From SAR86 cluster bacterium AG-313-D11 (lineage in GTDB: Bacteria > Pseudomonadota > Gammaproteobacteria > Magnimaribacterales > D2472), in NCBI GenBank assembly GCA_003284215.1, contig QBVW01000007.1:1-64000 (forward strand): DNA of 64,000 nt, read 5' to 3'. The notes below the pieces were generated by a model, which worked only from the letters and a program-made list of their open reading frames with translations, had not been told where the DNA came from and did not search any database. Position 1 is the first letter of the stretch. Each line of letters opens with the position of its first letter. Both the position numbers and the translations under genes were made by a program. Below, piece after piece: positions 34,286-43,894 of this stretch.

Positions 34286-35689
34286 TTAATCTATAGATGC
34301 AGATCTTTGGGTTAAGAACTCTTTTGTATCCTCAAGAATGCTTTGAGTTTCTGAAGAGTTATCTTTCTCTAAGAGTTTTTCGAGCTCTGTCATCACCTTA
34401 CTCATAGAGCCCCATGGGCCCTCTTCATTTAAGCGTTGAGTGATAAGTGACTGGTAGCGGCCCATCATATCTTCCGGAGCTGCTTGGGGATAAAACTGAC
34501 AAATTAATCTTTCAGCAAACGACCTATGACGTTCATCAGTGATGTTTCGGCAAATTTTAATTCGCTCTTCAGCTGAATCAATTCGATGAAAGTCTGCCAT
34601 TAAATCTTTATCTTCTTTGGAAGGAAAGCCCCCAGCATAAATCATTTGCTCGATATGATCATATTCATTATTCCAATTATTAATTTTATCTGCCATAGCT
34701 TGACTAACCAGTGCTTGAAAATCTGTATTTTCTCTAATCTGCTTAGCTCTTGCTTCTAAAACCTCAAAGTCCATGTCAAATGCGTTTTTATCATCAATCA
34801 TTGAACTTGGACATATCGGTATAGTTTTGTTAATACCATATTTTTTGAATGGGCCTGATTTGCCAGGTTTTTGTACCATGGAGTAGATTTCTTGTGTATC
34901 AAGATCAAAGATCTCTTGAGGATCGAAACTAAGATCAAAAAACATCAGGTCATTGGGAGCTTTGCTGCCACAAGGAACCACTGGATATCTAAATATTTCA
35001 CGTCTAAAAACTTCTCCTAAACACAAAAAACCCGGTTTTTGAACAGCTTCTTGAACGCCTGCTTTCGACGCAATACTAAAGAAAAAATCCAATAATTCAG
35101 GTTTTTTATTATTAATGATTTTAAGAAGCGAGATCATTAGTTTGCAATCAGCAATTGCATCATGAGCATCACCAATTTCAATTCCGTTAGCTTCAGCTAA
35201 ATCTGCCTGTTTCAAACTAATTCCAGGACCACCATCGTGCAAGGGAATATTTAATAAGTCAGGTGAAAAAGCAGCGATATTGTTCATCATCAACAAAATA
35301 TCGAGGCGACTATTTCCATTGGTATTTGTAAGATATGACTCAAACAAGTTCCAATAAAATTGTCTACGAACTAGCTCTTCATCGTAAGCCATCCCATTAA
35401 AAGTAATGAACACTCCTGGCTCATCAATGGTCCACTGTCGCCATTGTCGATTGAGATCTCGCATCATTTCATAATGAGATACATTGGAGCTAAAAAGATG
35501 AGTTTTTTTATTGGTGACCATTGCCATTGGATGGGGTATTGACCAAGGCAAGGGCGCGCAACCTAGATTTTGTTCAGCTTGAATATCTAAATTACGATTT
35601 GCTTGTATCGAACCACATTGGAGTATCTGGGCAAAATCTTTTATTAAGCCTGTTGTCTCAGTATCATAAAAAATTAAATTGTTAACCAA
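34286..35689 (-). CDS. sbcB: Exodeoxyribonuclease I
   Basis: 3'-5' single-strand DNA exonuclease used in repair and recombination. The 467 residues match E. coli ExoI (475). The DEDDh active site is present: FYDTETTG near residue 8, NGMAYDEELVRR near 100, and HDAIADCKLMI near 180. The long C-terminal part is that of the ExoI SH3-like and helical domains. The start is TTG at 35689, needed to include the first catalytic motif, and lies 7 bp after the acyl-CoA dehydrogenase gene. No other start with a better site is visible. Confidence 0.93.
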   Translation of the reverse strand: MVNNLIFYDTETTGLIKDFAQILQCGSIQANRNLDIQAEQNLGCAPLPWSIPHPMAMVTNKKTHLFSSNVSHYEMMRDLNRQWRQWTIDEPGVFITFNGMAYDEELVRRQFYWNLFESYLTNTNGNSRLDILLMMNNIAAFSPDLLNIPLHDGGPGISLKQADLAEANGIEIGDAHDAIADCKLMISLLKIINNKKPELLDFFFSIASKAGVQEAVQKPGFLCLGEVFRREIFRYPVVPCGSKAPNDLMFFDLSFDPQEIFDLDTQEIYSMVQKPGKSGPFKKYGINKTIPICPSSMIDDKNAFDMDFEVLEARAKQIRENTDFQALVSQAMADKINNWNNEYDHIEQMIYAGGFPSKEDKDLMADFHRIDSAEERIKICRNITDERHRSFAERLICQFYPQAAPEDMMGRYQSLITQRLNEEGPWGSMSKVMTELEKLLEKDNSSETQSILEDTKEFLTQRSASID

Positions 35690-35696
35690 CTATCTT

Positions 35697-36953
35697 CTAA
35701 GACCTGCTTACGTTAGATGACTCTACTTTTGACTTATCATATTCAGAGTACTTTCCAAGCTCATATCTTGCAACTGATCTTCTGTGCACCTCATCTGGAC
35801 CATCAGCCAGACGCAAAGTTCTCATTCCAGCATACATTCTTGCAAGTGGGAAAACTTGAGACACACCGGCACCACCATGCATTTGAATGGCTCGATCAAT
35901 TACATCGCAAACAATGTTTGGCACAATCACTTTAATTTGAGCGATCTCACTTGCAGCAACTTTGTTGCCAACAGTATCCATCATATGAGCTGCTTGAAGT
36001 GTTAGGAGTCTTGCCATATTAAGCTCTATTCTTGAGTTAGCAATGATATCCATGTTGCCGCCTAATTGTGCTAAAGGTTTACCAAAAGCTACTCTGCTTT
36101 GAGATCTTTCACACATCATTTGCAAAGCTCTTTCTCCCAAACCAACAGCTCTCATACAATGATGGATTCTTCCTGGTCCAAGACGGCCTTGCGCTATTTC
36201 AAAACCTCTGCCCTCGCCAAGAATCATGTTGCTTTTAGGAACTCTCACATTGGTAAATTTAAGATGAGCATGACCGTGAGGAGCATCATCCCAGCCAAAT
36301 ACTTCCATCATTTTTCTCACTTCAATACCCTCTGAATCCATCGGTACTAATATTTGAGAATGTCTTTTATGTCGCGGAGAGTCAGGATCTTGGTCTGTAA
36401 CACACATGAAGATAATAATTTTACACCTAGGATCGCCTGCTCCAGAGGTCCACCATTTTTCACCATTTATAACGTATTCATCGCCTTCCAAAACTGCTGT
36501 TGCTGCCATATTGGTTGCATCTGATGAAGCAACGCCAGGCTCGGTCATTCCAAAAGCAGATCTTATTTCACCAGCAAGCAATGGTTTTAGCCACTCTTCT
36601 TTTTGCTCATCAGTTCCATATCTCTCCAGAACCTCCATGTTGCCTGTATCTGGAGCTGAACAGTTAAATACCTCTGAAGCAATGCCTACTGCACCCATTT
36701 TTTCTGCAAGATGGGAGTATTCAAAATTACTTAAACCGGTTCCAAACTCGCCCTCATAACCAGGTAAGAAAAAATTCCATAAGCCTTCAGCCTTAGCTTT
36801 AGCTTTCATCTCTTCCATGATGGGAGGAACGCACCAACGACCGCCCTCTTCAACTTGTTGAGCATAAGTAGCTTCATTAGGCCTGATTTCAGTATCTATA
36901 AATGTTTGAACCCTATCAAGAAATGCTTGCACTTCTGGTCTTAAATCTCTCAT
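35697..36953 (-). CDS. Acyl-CoA dehydrogenase, ACAD10/11-like
   Basis: FAD-dependent oxidation of an acyl-CoA thioester. The 418 residues have the ACAD fold: [15 protein letters not shown] (flavin/substrate region), [12 protein letters not shown], a [12 protein letters not shown] Arg segment and [13 protein letters not shown]. The C-terminal motif [13 protein letters not shown] is typical of the ACAD10/11-like group, which often act on unusual or hydroxylated acyl-CoAs. AGGAA precedes the ATG. A LysR gene lies divergently 136 bp away and may control it. Substrate is not determined. Confidence 0.88.
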   Translation of the reverse strand: MRDLRPEVQAFLDRVQTFIDTEIRPNEATYAQQVEEGGRWCVPPIMEEMKAKAKAEGLWNFFLPGYEGEFGTGLSNFEYSHLAEKMGAVGIASEVFNCSAPDTGNMEVLERYGTDEQKEEWLKPLLAGEIRSAFGMTEPGVASSDATNMAATAVLEGDEYVINGEKWWTSGAGDPRCKIIIFMCVTDQDPDSPRHKRHSQILVPMDSEGIEVRKMMEVFGWDDAPHGHAHLKFTNVRVPKSNMILGEGRGFEIAQGRLGPGRIHHCMRAVGLGERALQMMCERSQSRVAFGKPLAQLGGNMDIIANSRIELNMARLLTLQAAHMMDTVGNKVAASEIAQIKVIVPNIVCDVIDRAIQMHGGAGVSQVFPLARMYAGMRTLRLADGPDEVHRRSVARYELGKYSEYDKSKVESSNVSRS

Positions 36954-37089
36954 TATGTTCCTCTTATTAACGAATTTTATTTATAATATAAGTATTGTGA
37001 ATGTTACAAAATAACTTTATTATTAGTGATTAATTTATATTAACCATAATAACTGCAAGCAAGATGCAAAGCTATAGGATCTGCAAAAA

Positions 37090-38001
37090 ATGAAAATTAG
37101 TTCTTTTGATTTAAATCTATTTGTCATTATGAACTCGATATACACCGAGGGCAGCCTGACAAAAGCAGCTGAAGTAGTTGGCATTACACAGCCAGCTGTC
37201 TCTAATGCACTTTCAAGATTAAGAGAAAAATTTGATGATGAGCTTTTTGTTAGAACAGGCTCCGGCATGGTCCCTACCCAAAAAACTGAAAATATTATTA
37301 AAGATATTCAGAATGCTCTTCAGCTAATGCAAAAGAGTGTGAATGAGCCTGATGAGTTTGATCCAGAGACTAGTCAAAAAACTTTCAGAATATCCCTTGG
37401 GGATATAAATGAAGGTCGAATCCTTGCAATTTTAATGGGCAAGATTGAAAAACAAGCGCCTAATATAAAACTCGAGTGTTACTACACAGCTAGAGATCAA
37501 GTACCCCATGCTCTGGCTACAAATGAATTAAGTTTTGCCGTAGATCCTTTTATACCCAATTCTAAAGATACTAATTCCATGAAAGTATTTATCGATCAGT
37601 TTGTGGTAGCTCACCGGGCCAATCATCCAGTAACTAAGATTCCGGAGTTGACCTTAGATGAAATGCTGAAATTAAAATATATCAATATTTCAAATAGAAA
37701 AAGAGGTGCTTCTGTTGTAGAGATGGAAATGCAAAAAATGCAATTGCAGCCAGAAATTGCGTTAAGAGCCCAGCATTACTTAGTAACACCAGAAATCGTT
37801 AGGTCTTCAGATCTATGTTTGCTGTGTTCTGAAACTTTTGCAAAAAAACACGGATTAAGCTATATCGAAATACCCTTAAATGTTCCTCCTTTGGAACAAT
37901 ATTTGATTTGGCACAACAGTGACGATAATGATGGATCTCATATTTGGATGAGAAATCTTATTTCAGAGTCTTTTGAGGAAGTTAACTCCCTCAAGCTTTA
38001 G
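37090..38001 (+). CDS. LysR-family transcriptional regulator
   Basis: The 303 residues have a winged helix-turn-helix at 5-65 (DLNLFVIMNSIYTEGSLTKAAEVVGITQPAVSNALSRLR in outline) and a periplasmic-binding-protein-like effector domain from about 90, as in the NodD/LinR branch. It diverges from the acyl-CoA dehydrogenase gene. The 136-bp region between them contains TTAT-N7-ATAA near 37032-37046, compatible with a T-N11-A LysR box. Control of the dehydrogenase is inferred from the divergent layout. Confidence 0.88.
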   Translation: MKISSFDLNLFVIMNSIYTEGSLTKAAEVVGITQPAVSNALSRLREKFDDELFVRTGSGMVPTQKTENIIKDIQNALQLMQKSVNEPDEFDPETSQKTFRISLGDINEGRILAILMGKIEKQAPNIKLECYYTARDQVPHALATNELSFAVDPFIPNSKDTNSMKVFIDQFVVAHRANHPVTKIPELTLDEMLKLKYINISNRKRGASVVEMEMQKMQLQPEIALRAQHYLVTPEIVRSSDLCLLCSETFAKKHGLSYIEIPLNVPPLEQYLIWHNSDDNDGSHIWMRNLISESFEEVNSLKL

Positions 38002-38608
38002 GAGCCTCTCCATAATATAAATACGAAGCTATCTTAGGGCCTCTGATATATTTTTTTGTTAAGTCTTTAAATTTAAAACCGCCAGAAAGAATAAGTTCCT
38101 CTATATTTCTATTAAGATTGCACCCACCAGCAAATTTTCTCCAAAATGGAGTGATGCGATGTTGCCATTTTTGAACATTAGGTTCAGGCGCAAGCCCATG
38201 CTCCATAAAAAATAATGAGCCACCTGATTTTAGGAGCCTATGAGCTTCACCAAGAGCTTGCATAGGATTTGGAATGGTACAAAGACTGTATCCAATAACC
38301 ACACTATCGAATGTTGATGATTCAAGGTCAATTGACTCAGCGGTTGCCTCTATAAAAGAAATTTTAGAGTGAAAATTTGAAGCCCGAGATTTTGCAATTG
38401 CCACTGAGCTTAAAGCAGGGTCAACTCCAATGACTTCAGTGACCCTATCAAAATCATAAAAGTCAAAGTTAAGACCTGACCCAATTCCAATTTCTAAAAC
38501 CCTACCGGAAACCCTTGGAATAATTTGTGCCCTTTTCTTTTGGAAACCTTCCATGCCACAACAGCAATCTAATAATCTTGGTAAAAAATATTTCTCATAG
38601 AAACTCAT
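37991..38608 (-). CDS. Class I SAM-dependent methyltransferase
   Basis: The 205 residues contain the SAM-binding motif LEIGIGSGLNFDFY (about residues 36-49), an acidic VIGVDP residue after strand 2, and the DSVVIGYSLCTIPNP post-motif. The closest style is the UbiE/Methyltransf_11 group, including phospholipid N-methyltransferase-like proteins; the substrate is unknown. It overlaps the convergent LysR gene by 11 bp and the SDR gene by 4 bp, so it is coupled to the latter. Confidence 0.83.
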   Translation of the reverse strand: MSFYEKYFLPRLLDCCCGMEGFQKKRAQIIPRVSGRVLEIGIGSGLNFDFYDFDRVTEVIGVDPALSSVAIAKSRASNFHSKISFIEATAESIDLESSTFDSVVIGYSLCTIPNPMQALGEAHRLLKSGGSLFFMEHGLAPEPNVQKWQHRITPFWRKFAGGCNLNRNIEELILSGGFKFKDLTKKYIRGPKIASYLYYGEAPKA

Positions 38609-39408
38609 GTTTGGCTTAGATCATGTCCAGCCGTTCCAACCAACCCACCATCTGAAGGTATGATTGCACCAACGGTGTATGCTCCAGCCCGTGAACATAA
38701 AAAAAGCGCTAGTCCTGCAATATCTTCAGGTGAGCCAATCCTTTTTCTTGGATTTCTAGATTCTATTAAGGAATAGTCATGATTAACGGCAGCTCCAAGC
38801 ATCATAGATTCATATGGACCAGGTGCGATTGCATTCACAAGGATATTTTCTCCAACCAATCTTTTTGCTTGTACTCTTGTTAAATGATGAACAGCAGCTT
38901 TTGAGGTTCCATAAGCATAACTCTCCAAAGCAGGTACATTCAAACCATCAATTGATCCAATATTAATAACTCTAGCAGGGTCTGCAATAGATGCCTGATT
39001 TGCCAACATGGGAGTAAGTTTCTGAGTTAAATAAAAGATACTTTTAACGTTTAAATCCATGACTTTGTCCCACCCTTTTTCTGCGTACTCTGCATAAGGT
39101 TCTCCCCATGAAGCACCTGCGTTATTAATAAGAAAATCAATATGCTCCTCTTTCGATTGAATAAAATCAACAAAGTCATTCATGCCGTCCATGGTGCTTA
39201 AATCACAGGGCACAGGAATGCACTCGCCCTCATACATTGTTGCTAACTCTTCAGCCTTTTTGATTAAGGCGGCCTCTTTTCTAGCCGTAATATATACCTT
39301 CACTCCATTAGCTAAAAAACCTGCTGCTATCATCTCACCTATACCCCTTGAGCCACCAGTGACAATTGCTACTTTTCCTGAAACGCTAAAAAGCTCTGCT
39401 ATTTTCAT
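38605..39408 (-). CDS. Short-chain dehydrogenase/reductase
   Basis: NAD(P)-dependent SDR of 267 residues. It has the cofactor motif TGGSRGIGE (about 17-25), NNAGAS near 93, and the active-site triad Ser in INIGSIDG with YGTSKAA (Tyr/Lys near 164-168). A Pro-Gly IAPGPYES segment follows. The N-terminal AELFSVSGKVAIVTGG resembles glucose/gluconate-type SDRs. Substrate is unknown. It is cotranscribed with the methyltransferase. Confidence 0.87.
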   Translation of the reverse strand: MKIAELFSVSGKVAIVTGGSRGIGEMIAAGFLANGVKVYITARKEAALIKKAEELATMYEGECIPVPCDLSTMDGMNDFVDFIQSKEEHIDFLINNAGASWGEPYAEYAEKGWDKVMDLNVKSIFYLTQKLTPMLANQASIADPARVINIGSIDGLNVPALESYAYGTSKAAVHHLTRVQAKRLVGENILVNAIAPGPYESMMLGAAVNHDYSLIESRNPRKRIGSPEDIAGLALFLCSRAGAYTVGAIIPSDGGLVGTAGHDLSQT

Positions 39409-39491
39409 ACTTGTCCTTACATGATTTATTAAATGCTTATGTTCTCTTGAAATGATTATGAATTCAATAGTAATGCCTTTAGAATACTGTC

Positions 39492-40433
39492 ATGGAGTTA
39501 ACTTTAAATATCATCCTACTGGTTGTAGGAATAATAATTCTTGTTTGGGGAGCAAATAAATTTGTTGATCATGCCTCAGTCATAGCTAAACATTTGGGAG
39601 TTGGAGACCTTGTGATTGGCTTGACACTTATAGCCGCTGGAACATCTGCACCCGAAGTATTTGTTGGTATATCAGCTGTTCTTAATGGAAATGAAGATAT
39701 TGCTCTTGGAACTGCTATTGGTTCAAATATTTCTAACATTGCTCTAATTTTTGGGGTCTCATGTTTGTACTTTAATGTTGGTTCCAAAACTCATTTATGG
39801 AATTTACTCCCTTTTGGTCTCACTGTTTTATTGCTCGGGCTGACTCTTGCAGATGGCACAATCTCCTCAGAGGAAAGCATAGGTTTTATTGGTTTATTTA
39901 TGTTGTTTATGTATGTTCTTATGAAAACAGATGGTGTGCCTGATGAGGAAGATACAGAAGTATCTGAATTTACAAAAAGTCTATTTCTTTCCATGGTTGG
40001 TCTTGTGGGTTTGATAGCTGGGGCTAATATTTCTATTATTTATGCTGAGAGTACTGCTTTGTTGCTAGGTATTTCAGAGCTTGTTATTGGCCTGACAATT
40101 ATTGCTTTAGGAACTAGCTTGCCTGAATTGGCAGCTACAGTTGCAGCACTAAAAAAAGGCAAGCATCAAATGGTGGTCGGTAATATTATTGGCTCTAATG
40201 TGCTCAATTTAGTATTTGTCATTCCGATCATTGGATTTTTTGGTTCGGTTCAACTCAGTCCGATAGTGATGGAAAGAGATTTCACTATCTTGGCAATCTT
40301 AAGCTTAGCCTTTGTTGTGCTAGCCATGTCATTGACCAAATTAAACTTCAAGAGAAGTTTATATATAACTTCAGGGGTTGTTTTAGTCAGCAGTTACGTT
40401 CTTTACATCGCCGTTCTTTCTGGGATTGTATAA
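39492..40433 (+). CDS. Calcium/sodium antiporter, YrbG-like (CaCA family)
   Basis: Inner-membrane exchanger of 313 residues and about ten helices. Both alpha repeats are present: GLTLIAAGTSAPEVFVG with AIGSNISNIALIFG, and GLTIIALGTSLPELAATV with IIGSNVLNLVFV. The acidic and Asn residues in these repeats bind Ca2+ or Na+. It probably extrudes Ca2+ with Na+ or H+. Its last 51 bases overlap the convergent DUF4345-like gene. No riboswitch is seen in the 83 bp upstream. Confidence 0.92.
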   Translation: MELTLNIILLVVGIIILVWGANKFVDHASVIAKHLGVGDLVIGLTLIAAGTSAPEVFVGISAVLNGNEDIALGTAIGSNISNIALIFGVSCLYFNVGSKTHLWNLLPFGLTVLLLGLTLADGTISSEESIGFIGLFMLFMYVLMKTDGVPDEEDTEVSEFTKSLFLSMVGLVGLIAGANISIIYAESTALLLGISELVIGLTIIALGTSLPELAATVAALKKGKHQMVVGNIIGSNVLNLVFVIPIIGFFGSVQLSPIVMERDFTILAILSLAFVVLAMSLTKLNFKRSLYITSGVVLVSSYVLYIAVLSGIV

Positions 40434-40844
40434 AAATTTCATATACAAGAAAAAAGATAGCGACAAAACAAAAGTAACCACCTCAAATATAAAAAAAGTA
40501 TTATAAAAAGTAGGCGTACTTGGGATTAATGCAAAAAGATACCTGCCCAGTGCAATACTAAATGTTAGGAATGCAAGCAGCGACAAAACATACGTTGCGA
40601 TGCCTCTGCTAAAAAGACCAAGAAAGCACAACAATCCAACAATCATATTGATGCCACCATATAAACCTGCAACTTCTGAGTAACCTATAGTTCCTGAAAC
40701 CTTTAACCCAACAGCATCCATAAATGAAGGAATCTCGTAACTAAGCTCGAGAGCATCTTTCACTGGATCAATGATTGCCCAAGCACCTATACCAAAATAT
40801 AAAACTGCATAAGCAAGTAAAAATAATCTAATTATCCAAATCAT
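40383..40844 (-). CDS. DUF4345-like integral membrane protein
   Basis: The 153 residues form about four hydrophobic helices, with PSFMDAVGLKVSGTIGYSEVAGLYGGINMIVG in the pattern of DUF4345 proteins (short runs quoted only: SEVAGLYGG). Function unknown. ATG 40844 is used. The last 17 codons overlap the antisense end of the CaCA antiporter gene, an unusually long convergent overlap for this window. It is followed upstream by another small membrane gene on the same strand, so the pair may form a small operon. Confidence 0.65.
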   Translation of the reverse strand: MIWIIRLFLLAYAVLYFGIGAWAIIDPVKDALELSYEIPSFMDAVGLKVSGTIGYSEVAGLYGGINMIVGLLCFLGLFSRGIATYVLSLLAFLTFSIALGRYLFALIPSTPTFYNTFFIFEVVTFVLSLSFFLYMKFLYNPRKNGDVKNVTAD

Positions 40845-40852
40845 AAGAAGCC

Positions 40853-41248
40853 CTATAAAATTTCGTTTTTTCTTTTGTTGTGACCCTGTCTAGCTACAAA
40901 GCTAATAAATAAAGTAAGAATTAACATTCTAACAGTTTCTGTAGTTAGCGGAAGAAACGTTAAAAAGGCTATGATCTGAGTTATTACAAATGACACACTG
41001 ATAACATATATAGGCCATAGAGGGGAAGTAGGATTTTTGCCCAATAAATATCTAAAAATAAAATAAACCAATGTAAGATAAAAAGCAGGAAGTAAAACTC
41101 TTGCCCTGTATTCATTCATTTGCTCTAGACTTAAACTACCTGCAAGAAAAGCTATTGGAAATTGATCATAAAAAAATAAAGCAATTATTGCTCTTATTCC
41201 TGCATACAGACCTGCTGTTATCAAAGAATATTTAATTAACTTATCCAT
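40853..41248 (-). CDS. Small integral membrane protein of unknown function
   Basis: The frame reaches GTG 41266, but ATG 41248 gives a protein of 131 residues beginning MDKLIKYS with the first helix directly after; I prefer that. Four hydrophobic segments are visible, with short basic ends (Arg-Gln-Gly-His-Asn-Lys-Arg-Lys at the C terminus), so the tail is probably cytoplasmic. No motif or family is recognised. It lies 8 bp before the DUF4345-like gene. Confidence 0.55.
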   Translation of the reverse strand: MDKLIKYSLITAGLYAGIRAIIALFFYDQFPIAFLAGSLSLEQMNEYRARVLLPAFYLTLVYFIFRYLLGKNPTSPLWPIYVISVSFVITQIIAFLTFLPLTTETVRMLILTLFISFVARQGHNKRKNEIL

Positions 41249-41343
41249 CGATTTACTAGGATACACGTTAATTATTGAAATTTTAAATATTTACAAAGCT
41301 GAAAAAGAAATATGAATATTATTTATGTCTGAAGCCTAGTTAA

Positions 41344-42117
41344 TTAATAACGGAAATGTTTGATCTTGTCTCTGCTATTTTTTAGGTCTGTCATGGCATT
41401 AATGCCAATGTCTAAATGTTGCTTCGCCCATTTAGAGGTAACAGCTTTGTCTGATTCTTCAGTTTTTACTCCATCTGGTGTTACTGGGACATCAGAAACT
41501 AAAAGTAAGGCTCCTCTGGGTATTTCATTGTAATGACCAACAATAAATATTGTAGCGACCTCCATATCAATGCCGATGGCTGTACTTTTTTTAAGTTTTT
41601 TTAAGAATGTTTTGTCATGCTCCCAGACTCTTCTATTAGTCGTATATATAACTCCAGTTCTATAATCTGTTCCAACATCTAAGATTTTGTCAGAGACAAA
41701 TTTGTGCAATTTAAATGATGGCAATGCAGGCACTTCAGGAGGAAAATAATCATTTGATGTTCCATCACCTCTGATGGCAGCTATTGGAAGAATAAGGTTT
41801 CCGATCTCAGATGAATCTTTTAAACCACCACATTTTCCAAGAAATAATACTCCTTTTGGCTGCCTTGCCACCAAAAGATCCATAATTGTTGCAGCATTGG
41901 GTGAACCTATACCAAAATTAATAATGCTTAGACCAGCTTCATTGGTGCTGGATGACATAGGTCTATTTTCACCCTGAATATTACATTCAAATCTCTCAGC
42001 AAATTGCTCAACATAATCTTGAAAATTAGTTAGAAGAATATAATCTCCAAAATCATCCACAGGCATTCCTGTGTACCTAGGAAGCCAGTCTTTGGCTATA
42101 TCATATTTATTATCCAT
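41344..42117 (-). CDS. amn: AMP nucleosidase, short form
   Basis: Hydrolyses AMP to adenine and ribose 5-phosphate. The 257 residues correspond to the catalytic phosphorylase-like domain only, without the N-terminal domain of E. coli Amn (484 residues). Conserved parts are SIINFGIGSPNAATIMDLL, FLGKCGGL, the AIRGDGTSNDYFP loop, GIDMEVATIF with the ribose-binding Glu, and VSDVPVTPDG with the catalytic Asp. Other purine phosphorylases share the fold, but these segments fit AMP nucleosidase best. It is flanked by unrelated genes. Confidence 0.85.
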   Translation of the reverse strand: MDNKYDIAKDWLPRYTGMPVDDFGDYILLTNFQDYVEQFAERFECNIQGENRPMSSSTNEAGLSIINFGIGSPNAATIMDLLVARQPKGVLFLGKCGGLKDSSEIGNLILPIAAIRGDGTSNDYFPPEVPALPSFKLHKFVSDKILDVGTDYRTGVIYTTNRRVWEHDKTFLKKLKKSTAIGIDMEVATIFIVGHYNEIPRGALLLVSDVPVTPDGVKTEESDKAVTSKWAKQHLDIGINAMTDLKNSRDKIKHFRY

Positions 42118-42181
42118 TGTTCATTATAGACTATTAAGCATAGCCATCGATATTAGTTCATGTGGAGCTATCTTTAGAAGA

Positions 42182-43867
42182 TTAATGCATGTTCCAATCT
42201 TGAAGAATCATATCAGAAGCTTTTTCTCCAATCATAATAGTTGGGGCATTTGTATTGCCGCCAACAATGGTTGGCATGATGGATGCATCTACCACTCGCA
42301 ACCCATTAACTTTATGCACTTTGAGCTTATTATCAACCACAGACATGTGATCATTTCCCATTTTGCATGTACCTACAGGATGATAAACAGTATCTGCGCT
42401 TTCACGCATGGCTTGTTCAATATCAGCATCATCATTGATATCAATAGGTCTTTGAGTATGCTCGGATATGTATTTACCAAATGGTTCACTGCCAAGAACT
42501 TTCATCATTATCTTGTAGCCATCAACCATATCTTTCATATCATCGGGATGACTCAAAAATTTTGGATCAATTAGAGGATCTGCAAATGGATCTGCAGATT
42601 CAAGAGTGACCTCACCAAGAGACTTAGGTCTTAGTAAGCAAGAATGACAGCTCATGCCTGTTCCCCAAAGAAGTGATCTGCCATGATCGACAATCATTGC
42701 TGGAGCATAATGAAATTGGATATTTGGTATTTCTAATTCATCATGTGTTTTTACAAAAGCACCGGCCTCTGCAATGGTGGAGGTAAAAAGACCAGTTTTC
42801 CTAAAAAGGTATTTTAAAACCTCGTAAGGATATTTAAAAAGTATATTTTTTAAACTGAAACCTATCAATTTCATTGAGTCATACTTATGGACTGTAATGT
42901 AGTCAATGTGATCTTGAAGATTTTTTCCCACACCTGGAAGATCCACTAAATGATCAATCCCGTGTCTACTTATTTCATTAGCTGGCCCAACACCCGATCG
43001 TAAAAGAATTTGAGGAGATCCAAAGGCTCCTGAGGAAAGAATAACTTCCTTTGATGCATTCAATGAAAAGGTATTATTATCACTTCCAATACATTCAACT
43101 CCTTTGGCATGATTTTCTTCGATAAGGATTTTGTTTACCTGGGTGTCTGTAAGAACAGTAAGGTTTTCTCTTTCGAGCGCTGGTACAAGATAGGCTTTAG
43201 CGGCACTACACCTTTTGCCATTGATCTGAGTTGTTTGGTAGAAACCAAATCCCTCTTGTTCTGCTCCATTAAAATCATCATTGTAGTTAAATAAATTTGA
43301 TCCAGCTTCCACAAAAGATTTGCATGATTCAGGCTGATGAGCAATATCGCAAACATTTAATGGACCATTTTGACCATGGTATTCATTATTATGAATTTCA
43401 TTGTGTTCTGCTTTTTTAAAATATGGCAATACTTCCTCATATGACCATCCCTCATTACCAAGCTCGGACCAATGATCATAATCCCAACGATGGCCTCTCA
43501 CATATAACATAGCATTTATTGAGCTTGATCCCCCTAAGGTTTTTCCTCTTGGTTGAAATCCCTTCCTATGCTCTTGAGTCTCACTAGTCATTTTATGAGT
43601 ACCACCAGCAGAATCTACTACAACTGATTCTGGTTCAGTTACTGTAACTTTTTCAAATTCTTTTTGCGGAACTGTATCAAAGGACCAACTATACTTGCTT
43701 TGTGTCATCCCAAAAGCAAAGCCAATAGGCACGTGCAATCTTGGATCATTGTCCTTTGAGCCAGCCTCTATCAAGCATACAGATGTATTAGGATCTTTAC
43801 TGAGTCTGTTAGCTAAAACACATCCAGCTGAGCCAGCACCTAAAATTATAAAATCATAATTTTTCAT
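42182..43867 (-). CDS. GMC-family FAD oxidoreductase (choline/alcohol dehydrogenase-like)
   Basis: The 561 residues contain the ADP-binding Rossmann motif DFIILGAGSAGCVLANRLS near the N terminus, the GMC signatures (GKTLGGSSSINAMLYVRG near 107 and SSGAFGSPQILLRSGVG near 275), and the C-terminal HPVGTCKMG with the catalytic histidine. BetA and aromatic or alkyl alcohol dehydrogenases share this layout; the substrate is not clear. The PQQ-dependent dehydrogenase gene begins 27 bp away in the same direction, so they may act on related alcohols. A 30-residue segment near 70-95 is unusual for BetA. Confidence 0.88.
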   Translation of the reverse strand: MKNYDFIILGAGSAGCVLANRLSKDPNTSVCLIEAGSKDNDPRLHVPIGFAFGMTQSKYSWSFDTVPQKEFEKVTVTEPESVVVDSAGGTHKMTSETQEHRKGFQPRGKTLGGSSSINAMLYVRGHRWDYDHWSELGNEGWSYEEVLPYFKKAEHNEIHNNEYHGQNGPLNVCDIAHQPESCKSFVEAGSNLFNYNDDFNGAEQEGFGFYQTTQINGKRCSAAKAYLVPALERENLTVLTDTQVNKILIEENHAKGVECIGSDNNTFSLNASKEVILSSGAFGSPQILLRSGVGPANEISRHGIDHLVDLPGVGKNLQDHIDYITVHKYDSMKLIGFSLKNILFKYPYEVLKYLFRKTGLFTSTIAEAGAFVKTHDELEIPNIQFHYAPAMIVDHGRSLLWGTGMSCHSCLLRPKSLGEVTLESADPFADPLIDPKFLSHPDDMKDMVDGYKIMMKVLGSEPFGKYISEHTQRPIDINDDADIEQAMRESADTVYHPVGTCKMGNDHMSVVDNKLKVHKVNGLRVVDASIMPTIVGGNTNAPTIMIGEKASDMILQDWNMH

Positions 43868-43894
43868 AAATTGAATCTAGTTTTTGTATAATTA

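Noticed and set aside
42071-42574. 167-codon plus-strand frame overlapping amn and the GMC gene
   Set aside because: Antisense to two secure genes, with a His/Ile-rich composition and no ribosome binding site.
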